DNA of 10,561 bases from an uncultured bacterium. GTDB taxonomy: Bacteria; Auribacterota; Tritonobacteria; UBA1439. Under the pieces are notes generated by a model that ran no database searches, was not told the origin of the DNA, and was given only the letters and a program-made list of their open reading frames with translations. A program made the translations under genes and the position numbers. The stretch's first letter is position 1. Every line of letters starts with the position of its first letter. Of the stretch, positions 6,120-10,561 are shown in pieces. The stretch is taken from positions 1 to 10,561 of the forward strand of contig CALLYX010000250.1 in NCBI GenBank assembly GCA_937858775.1, read 5' to 3'.

Positions 6120-6584
6120 TCAGGAGGAGCGGCCCTTGATGGCGCGCCGGATCTCCCGTTCGGCTATCCGGCGTTTCACGGTTTCGCGCTTGTCGGGCGA
6201 CTTCTTGCCGCGCGCCAGCGCGAGTTCGACCTTCGCGCGGCCACGGCTGAAGTAGAGGCGCAGGGGGACGAGCGTGAGCCCCTTCCGGGCGACCTGTCCC
6301 TCCAGGTAGGCGATCTCGCGGCGGTGAAGGAGGAGTTTCCTCTTTCGGACCGGATCCGGGTTCTCACGGTTGCCGAACTCGTATGGACTCACGTGGGCGT
6401 TGCAGAGAAACGCCTCCCCGCGCTCGATCACGCCGAAACTGTCGTTGAGGTTGGCCCTGCCGAGCCGGAGGGACTTGACCTCGGTCCCACGCAGCACGAG
6501 CCCGGCCTCGATCTTCTCGAGGACCTCGTAGTCGTGCCGGGCCTTGCGGTTTGTGGCGACCGGCCTGGGTTCCTGCGTCGTCAT
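6120..6584 (-). CDS. smpB: SsrA (tmRNA)-binding protein SmpB
   Basis: A 154-residue SmpB, the partner of tmRNA in rescuing stalled ribosomes by trans-translation. The OB-fold core begins at about residue 10 (VATNRKARHDYEVLEKIEAGL) and carries GTEVKSLR (33-40), SPYEFGN and RKRKLLLHRREI, all family signatures. The C-terminal tail, which folds into a helix in the mRNA channel, has the GKKSPDKRETVKRR motif followed by basic residues. Start ATG 6584 gives a typical length. The nearest purine-rich site is GGAGAAGG about 14 bases upstream, which is far, so the translation signal is weak. The gene follows the PEGA lipoprotein gene by 94 GC-rich bases, with no promoter I can recognise, and converges on the propeller gene with an 8-base gap. 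No ssrA gene is visible in the window. Confidence 0.95.
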   Translation of the reverse strand: MTTQEPRPVATNRKARHDYEVLEKIEAGLVLRGTEVKSLRLGRANLNDSFGVIERGEAFLCNAHVSPYEFGNRENPDPVRKRKLLLHRREIAYLEGQVARKGLTLVPLRLYFSRGRAKVELALARGKKSPDKRETVKRRIAEREIRRAIKGRSS

Positions 6585-6678
6585 CGGGAGGGGGAGCGCC
6601 TTCTCCGTTCCCCGGGCGACGCGCCGGAAGCGCGCCCGGCGCCGCCTGCCCCGGGGAGGGACGCGATCGCGCCCGGAT

Positions 6679-7473
6679 TCAGTCCTGCTGCGCCTGCCGA
6701 TCCGCCCCGGCGGGCGGGACGGCGTCCAGGTCGTCGCCCTTGCCGCCGATCGAGCCGGGGACGCCGTCCTCCTCGAGCTCGGTCTCCACGCCCGCCTGGC
6801 TGAGCTGAACCTTATCGGCCTGCATCGCGGAGGACGCCTCGTCCCCCGGCCCGGCCCCCTTCTCCAGGTTCGCGGTGATGGTAAGATCGTTATCCGCGAG
6901 CACGCTGATCACCCGCGCGTAAACCTTGTACCCCGGCTTCCTGATTTTCAACACGTAGCTCCCCGCCGGGAGCTTGAGGAGGGACGTCTTGCCGTTGCCG
7001 ATCAGGTTGTCGTTGATGTAGATCTCCGCGTCGGGCTCCTCGGGCATGGCGCCGATCAGGACGTTGCCGTACTCCTTCTCGGCTAGGTTCTCCCGCTCGT
7101 CCATGTAAAGCGTGATGCTCCCGGTGTAAGTCTTGACCTGTTCTCTCACCCCGACATTCTCGATGTTGAGCGTCTTGTAGCAGTTCGCGACGGTGATCGT
7201 CTCGACCTCGTCGTCGTAGCCGCGTTTCCTGGCCATGATCTCCGACAGGGCCGGCGCTATGAAATGCGCGGAGGAGTCCCCGTCGTTCATGGCGGTGTAT
7301 TTGTACGGGGTGCGCCCTACGTAGTTCTTGTTGAGGTAGAGAAGCGCCCCCGCGGGGCTCGAGTGGATCCACACGACGCACTTCGTCTTCCTTACGCCGT
7401 CTGCGTACTTCGCGGTGCACCCCGCCGCGAACGCCGCCGCGAGGGCCAGAGCGACCACGAATGCCCGCCTCAT
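6679..7473 (-). CDS. PEGA-domain lipoprotein
   Basis: A 264-residue probable lipoprotein of unknown role. Residues 1-18 form a signal peptide ending in an AAGC lipobox, with Cys19 as the expected lipidated residue; residue 20 is Thr, so outer-membrane sorting is plausible. Two PEGA-like modules follow. The first starts at about 33 (VVWIHSSPAGALLYLNKNYVGRTP) with a longer insert to about 107. The second is at 148-204 (AEIYINDNLIG, LPAGSYVLKIRKPGY, then TITANLE). PEGA modules are small beta-sandwich repeats found in surface and envelope proteins. The last 60 residues are acidic and low-complexity, probably disordered. ATG 7473 is preceded by AAGGAG at about 8 bases and by an extended -10 near 7522-7530. 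It may be co-transcribed with smpB. Ligand or partner is unknown. Confidence 0.85.
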   Translation of the reverse strand: MRRAFVVALALAAAFAAGCTAKYADGVRKTKCVVWIHSSPAGALLYLNKNYVGRTPYKYTAMNDGDSSAHFIAPALSEIMARKRGYDDEVETITVANCYKTLNIENVGVREQVKTYTGSITLYMDERENLAEKEYGNVLIGAMPEEPDAEIYINDNLIGNGKTSLLKLPAGSYVLKIRKPGYKVYARVISVLADNDLTITANLEKGAGPGDEASSAMQADKVQLSQAGVETELEEDGVPGSIGGKGDDLDAVPPAGADRQAQQD

Positions 7474-7521
7474 CGGAGATCTCCTTTCGCCGCGCCCACC
7501 GCTGCCCGCGCCGACGCGCCC

Positions 7522-7530
7522 ATTCTATCA
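7522..7530 (-). promoter_or_regulatory. Extended -10 promoter of the PEGA lipoprotein gene
   Basis: The minus strand reads TGATAGAAT, a TGn-extended -10 with TAGAAT, in a locally AT-richer patch. TTGTGC (7553-7548) lies upstream but with a 20-base spacer, so it is a poor -35. The predicted start near 7515 gives a leader of about 42 bases. This separates the lipoprotein-smpB unit from the por operon upstream. Confidence 0.5.
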
Positions 7531-7565
7531 CAATGAAAAGCGCGGGTGCACAAATTCGGGATGGG

Positions 7566-7589
7566 GGCCGGGCGGAACGGGCCGGGCGG
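7566..7589. repeat. Short GC-rich direct repeat after the por operon
   Basis: GGCCGGGCGG occurs at 7566-7575 and 7580-7589 (period 14) just beyond the stop of the HicB-like gene. The very GC-rich region can form several alternative hairpins but has no T run directly after it, so I do not call it a terminator. Confidence 0.35.
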
Positions 7590-7597
7590 CGGGCCGC

Positions 7598-7864
7598 TCA
7601 ATGCGCCTGACGCTCGGATGGGAGGAAGAGGTAGCAGCTGCGGTTGCGGGACAGGATGGAGTGCACGAGATCGAACGGCCGCTTCTCCATGAAACTGCTG
7701 TCGAACCCGCCGGCCATCGAGGAGAAAACCTTCTCCTTGAGCCTGTCGATCGCCTCCTCGGAATAGCGGCCGCGCGCTGTCAGGGACAGTTCGGGACAGT
7801 TGGCCTCGAAGCTGCCGTCGGGCTGCTCGGCTATCTCCATCGTCAGGTGCAGGCGCTGGACCAT
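7598..7864 (-). CDS. Small HicB-like protein at the end of the por operon
   Basis: An 88-residue soluble protein. Residues 5-45 have the HicB-type pattern: a short strand (LHLTMEI), then DGSFEANCPEL, a Gly turn, and a helix SEEAIDRLKEKVF. This resembles the partial RNase-H-like fold of HicB antitoxins and of DUF1902-like proteins. The C-terminal half (FMEKRPFDLVHSILSRNRSCYLFLP) lacks a clear ribbon-helix-helix or HTH DNA-binding domain, and no HicA toxin is adjacent. ATG 7864 is chosen because GGGGAG sits 6 bases upstream; the in-frame TTG 7870 abuts that site. The gene starts 13 bases after the porB stop, so it is translationally close to porB and presumably co-transcribed. A role in controlling or assembling the oxidoreductase is conceivable, but nothing in the sequence proves it. 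Confidence 0.65.
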   Translation of the reverse strand: MVQRLHLTMEIAEQPDGSFEANCPELSLTARGRYSEEAIDRLKEKVFSSMAGGFDSSFMEKRPFDLVHSILSRNRSCYLFLPSERQAH

Positions 7865-7877
7865 CCCCAACTCCCCG

Positions 7878-8810
7878 TCAACCGGCTTTCTCGCCGCAGA
7901 GCTGGAGCAGCTCGCCCCAGCGGCGGTCGACCTCCTCCTGCATGCGCGCCACCATCGGCTGGTTTTCCGGCTTCAGCAGGTGCGCGAACCGCTTCTGCCC
8001 CTTGATCCACTCCGTGATCGGCAGTTTCTGTCTCGGCCGGTAGTTGAGCTTCCAGGCGCCGTCCTCGACCTCGAAGAGAGGCCAGTAGCAACTCTCGACC
8101 GCGAGCCTGCACACCTCGAGCGAATCGGTCATAGGCACCCGCCAGCCGCGGTGGCAGGAGGAGATGACATTCATGAACTTGGGCCCCTCGATGGAGAGGG
8201 CCTTCCGCGTCTTCGCCATCAGGTCCTGCCAATTGTGCGGAGACGCCTGGGCGACGTACGGGAGGCGGTGGGCGACCATGATCTTCGTCAGGTCCTTCGG
8301 GTACTGCTTCTTGCCGCGCGACGCCTTCCCGACGGGCGAGGTAGAGGTCGCCGCGCAGAACGGCGTCGAGCTGGAGCGCTGTATCCCCGTGTTCATGTAC
8401 GCCTCGTTGTCGTAACAGACGTACAGCATGTCGTGCCCGCGCTCCATGGCGCCCGAGAGGGACTGGAGCCCGATGTCGTATGTACCCCCGTCGCCGCCGA
8501 AGGCTATGAACTTGATCTTCCCCGAGATCTTTCCCTGCCCGAGGAGGGAGCGGTAGGCGGTTTCGATCCCGCTCAGCGTTGCCGCGGCGTTCTCGAAGGC
8601 GTTGTGCATGAACGGGACACGCCACGCGGTGTACGGGTAGATCGTCGTCACCACCTCCATGCACCCCGTGGCGGAGACACATACGATCGGGTCCTCGGCG
8701 GCCATCAGCACGAGCTTGATCGTGATGATGCTGCCGCACCCCGCGCACGCCCGGTGCCCCGGACTGAGCGGCACCGTCTTCTTGGATAACTCCTTGAGGT
8801 TTATCGCCAT
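7878..8810 (-). CDS. porB: Pyruvate:ferredoxin oxidoreductase, beta subunit
   Basis: A 310-residue thiamine-diphosphate subunit of pyruvate:ferredoxin oxidoreductase, which converts pyruvate and CoA to acetyl-CoA and CO2 while reducing ferredoxin. The proximal [4Fe-4S] ligands are visible: CAGC (Cys22, Cys25), ATGC (Cys50) and SSCHRGW (Cys219). The TPP/Mg motif is GGDGGTYDIG (105-114) followed by YDNEAYMNTG (133-142). NTGIQRS, TPF, GKKQ and KDL further match the pyruvate-type PorB. The C-terminal YWPLFEVE and QKRFAHLL segments are also typical. ATG 8810 lies 29 bases after the porA stop and its frame starts at the usual family N-terminus; the longer open frame upstream is antisense-like Arg/Gly-rich sequence overlapping porA. 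A weak purine site (GGTG) precedes it, so coupling to porA translation is likely. 2-Oxoglutarate or indolepyruvate specificity is less likely given the close motif match to PorB. Confidence 0.93.
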   Translation of the reverse strand: MAINLKELSKKTVPLSPGHRACAGCGSIITIKLVLMAAEDPIVCVSATGCMEVVTTIYPYTAWRVPFMHNAFENAAATLSGIETAYRSLLGQGKISGKIKFIAFGGDGGTYDIGLQSLSGAMERGHDMLYVCYDNEAYMNTGIQRSSSTPFCAATSTSPVGKASRGKKQYPKDLTKIMVAHRLPYVAQASPHNWQDLMAKTRKALSIEGPKFMNVISSCHRGWRVPMTDSLEVCRLAVESCYWPLFEVEDGAWKLNYRPRQKLPITEWIKGQKRFAHLLKPENQPMVARMQEEVDRRWGELLQLCGEKAG

Positions 8811-8839
8811 CGTATCAGCACCGCCCCCGCCGCTCCGCG

Positions 8840-10027
8840 CTACCCCCTCACCCCGAGATGGATCACGCCCGGCCCCGACAGATCGAACGCCGCGCGCGCG
8901 AGGTCGGGTCCCAGGTCCCTCCCGCCGAGCCCGTAGACGGCGTTCACGACCTCCGCCCGGCTCTTCCCGTAGAGCGCCGCCTTCACCTCGGCGCATAGCG
9001 GCCCGCCGACGGCGTTGAACCCCTCGGCGCGGTCCATGACCACGATCTTCTTCGCGCGACCCGCCGCGTCCGCGATCTCGTCCGCGGGGAAAGGCCGGAA
9101 CATCCGCAGCTTCAGAAGCCCCGCCTTGATGCCCTTCGCCCGCAGCTCGGGAATGATCGTCTTCGCCGTGCCGGCGGTGGACCCCAGCAGCACCATCACG
9201 TAGTCCGCGTCGTCCAGCATATACCCTTCGTACAGGCCGAACTTCCGGCCCGTGAGCTTGCCGTACTCCTCGCCGATCTGCTTCACGACGCCCGGCGCCG
9301 CCTCCATCGGCTCGGCAAGCTGCCTGCGATGCTCGAAGTAGAAGTCGGTGAAGTCCAGGCCGCCCATGGTCACCGGCTTGTCCACGTCCAGCAGATAGGT
9401 GTCCGGCTTGTACGTCCCCACGAAGTCGCGCACCACGTCATCGTCCAGCATCTTCACGACTTCCATTCCGTGGCTGATGATGAAGCCATCCATCGTCACC
9501 ATGGTGGGAAGCTGAATATCGGGATGCTCGGAAATGCGGATCGCCTGAATCGTGTTGTCGTACGCTTCCTGAGCGTCCTCCGAGAAGATGTGAAGCCATC
9601 CCGCGTCACGCGCGCCCATCGTGTCCGAGTGGTCGCAGTGGATGTTGATCGGTGAGGAGAGTGCGCGGTTTACTACCGGCATCACGATGGGGCGCCGCAG
9701 GCCGGAGGCAATGTAGAGCATCTCCCACATCAGCGCCAGTCCCTGTGAACTGGTCGCCGTCATTGCCCGCGCGCCCGCGGCCGATGCGCCGATTGTGGCG
9801 CTCATTGCGGAGTGCTCGCTCTCCACTGCCACAAACTCGGTGTTTACCAGGCCATCGGAAACGTAGGTGGAGAAGATCTGGACGATTTCGGTCGCCGGGG
9901 TGATCGGGTACGCGGCGATAACGTCGGGGTTGATCTGGCGAAGCGCCTGCGCAACGGCTTCGTTGCCCGTCAGCGCCGCCAGGTTCTTTACCCCCTTAAG
10001 GCTTGTCTCGGTTTTTGTCTCTGACAA
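8840..10027 (-). CDS. porA: Pyruvate:ferredoxin oxidoreductase, alpha subunit
   Basis: A 395-residue subunit that with porB forms the pyruvate-binding catalytic centre. The N-terminal pyrimidine-binding domain shows YPITPATEIV (40-49, Thr43 expected to contact pyruvate), VESEHSAMSA with its conserved Glu, a TSSQGLALMWEMLYIASGLRRP segment and HSDTMGARDAGW. The C-terminal domain has LLGSTAGTAK and RMFRPFP, then VMDRAEGFNAVGGPLCAEV, the transketolase-C-like and CoA-binding part. The start codon is TTG at 10027: AAGGAG lies 6 bases upstream and no suitable ATG exists near the N-terminus. It follows porG by 81 bases that contain two hairpins, and precedes porB by 29 bases. Family length is about 385-410 residues, so the protein is complete. 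Confidence 0.94.
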   Translation of the reverse strand: MSETKTETSLKGVKNLAALTGNEAVAQALRQINPDVIAAYPITPATEIVQIFSTYVSDGLVNTEFVAVESEHSAMSATIGASAAGARAMTATSSQGLALMWEMLYIASGLRRPIVMPVVNRALSSPINIHCDHSDTMGARDAGWLHIFSEDAQEAYDNTIQAIRISEHPDIQLPTMVTMDGFIISHGMEVVKMLDDDVVRDFVGTYKPDTYLLDVDKPVTMGGLDFTDFYFEHRRQLAEPMEAAPGVVKQIGEEYGKLTGRKFGLYEGYMLDDADYVMVLLGSTAGTAKTIIPELRAKGIKAGLLKLRMFRPFPADEIADAAGRAKKIVVMDRAEGFNAVGGPLCAEVKAALYGKSRAEVVNAVYGLGGRDLGPDLARAAFDLSGPGVIHLGVRG

Positions 10028-10047
10028 CTGATGCTCCTTAGGTCAAT

Positions 10048-10099
10048 GGCTCCACTGCCGGGAGCCGGTATCGGTGAATCTTGCAGCCCCGCTCCGGGG
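10048..10099 (-). other. Two stem-loops in the porG-porA gap
   Basis: GGCTCC-actgccg-GGAGCC (10048-10066) and CCCCG-ctc-CGGGG (10087-10099) are perfect inverted repeats in the 81-base gap between porG and porA. The first lies about 20 bases upstream of the porA TTG. Neither is followed by a T run on the minus strand, so they are more likely processing, stability or translation elements than terminators. Confidence 0.4.
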
Positions 10100-10108
10100 T
10101 CCGCCGTC

Positions 10109-10561
10109 TCAGGCGTGCTGAGCCTTAACGGTCTCGTAGGCCTGCCGGATCGCCTGGACGTTGCCGGCGATCACCTCGGGCTTATTGCGGAACTTCTTCT
10201 TGAGCTTCGCCTCGGTGTCTTCGATCATTGAATCGAAGTCCACCATACCCGTTGCGCCGACGAGCGCCCCGAGCATGGGCGTGTTGGGGATGTCGCGGCC
10301 AATGGTCTCTTTCGAAATGGTGGATGCGTCCAGCACAAAGAGCTTCTGCCCGTTCAGGCCGAGCTTCTTGCCCATCTCCTCGGTCGTCTCGTTCGTGTTC
10401 ACGAGCACGACGCCATCCTGAGGAAGCCCCTTCATAACGTCAACCGCCCCGATCAGCGTGGGGTCGAGAATCACCACCACGCTCGGCGACTCGACCGCCG
10501 AGTGGATCGTAATCGGCTCGCCGCTGATCCGGTTGTAGGAAGCGACCGGCGCGCCGGTCCG
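10109..10561 (-). CDS. porG: Pyruvate:ferredoxin oxidoreductase, gamma subunit (5'-truncated by the window edge)
   Basis: The frame is open to base 10561, giving the last 150 residues of PorG; the GTG codons near 10480 are internal. The visible part starts RTGAPVASYNRISGEPITIHS and continues with SPSVVVILDPTLI, DGVVLVNTNET, LDASTISKETIGRDIPNTPMLGALVGATGMV and a basic helix (KLKKKFRNK), all standard for the gamma domain that interacts with CoA and stabilises the complex. The order porG-porA-porB differs from the common G-D-A-B order: the ferredoxin-like delta subunit is not in the 81-base gap after this gene. It may lie upstream of the window. Confidence 0.9.
   Translation of the reverse strand, partial: RTGAPVASYNRISGEPITIHSAVESPSVVVILDPTLIGAVDVMKGLPQDGVVLVNTNETTEEMGKKLGLNGQKLFVLDASTISKETIGRDIPNTPMLGALVGATGMVDFDSMIEDTEAKLKKKFRNKPEVIAGNVQAIRQAYETVKAQHA

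Noticed and set aside
7598..7864. HicAB toxin-antitoxin module
   Set aside because: No HicA-like gene on either side and no DNA-binding domain in the small protein.
8811..8996. N-terminal extension of porB to 8996
   Set aside because: The added 62 residues are Arg/Gly-rich antisense of porA; the family N-terminus starts at 8810.
1..10561. Defence island, prophage, insertion sequence or CRISPR array
   Set aside because: All identified genes are housekeeping or envelope genes; no transposase, integrase, direct-repeat array or terminal inverted repeats were seen.

Overview
The window looks like chromosomal housekeeping DNA from a high-GC (roughly 60-65% by eye), anaerobic, Gram-negative bacterium. 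The pyruvate:ferredoxin oxidoreductase genes point to anaerobic metabolism. A lipoprotein with PEGA repeats and a near-perfect sigma-54 promoter point to a Gram-negative lineage, perhaps deltaproteobacterial, PVC or Omnitrophota-like. That placement is an inference; no phylogenetic marker here settles it. I see no mobile element, CRISPR array, rRNA or tRNA, and no defence island.

Layout, left to right. (1) + strand: the 3' part of rlmN (23S rRNA/tRNA adenine C2 methyltransferase), then corA (Mg2+/divalent cation channel) with its own promoter. (2) - strand, converging on corA: greA, preceded upstream by an Hsp20 chaperone gene. Hsp20 has a sigma-54 -24/-12 promoter and a strong intrinsic terminator, and greA has its own extended -10 promoter. 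(3) + strand, divergent from Hsp20: an RlmI/YccW-type rRNA cytosine methyltransferase that appears to be expressed from a leaderless transcript. (4) About 460 bases without a gene, holding hairpins and a promoter strikingly similar to that of corA. (5) + strand: an exported protein built of 47-50-residue repeats, probably a seven-bladed beta-propeller. It ends abruptly inside what looks like the start of a second domain. (6) - strand: smpB (trans-translation), and upstream of it a PEGA lipoprotein with its own promoter. (7) - strand, running in from the right edge: porG (partial), porA, porB and a small HicB-like protein, a compact operon for pyruvate oxidation to acetyl-CoA with ferredoxin reduction. 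No delta (ferredoxin-like) subunit lies between porG and porA.

Functionally, several genes serve translation and transcription quality (rlmN, the RlmI-like methyltransferase, smpB, greA) or proteostasis (Hsp20). The por operon supplies central carbon and electron flow.

The most interesting signals are regulatory and structural. They are a composite promoter with a dyad shared by corA and the propeller gene at identical spacing, the sigma-54 control of Hsp20, the truncated propeller protein, and the orphan HicB-like gene in the por operon. I found no convincing new multi-gene system.
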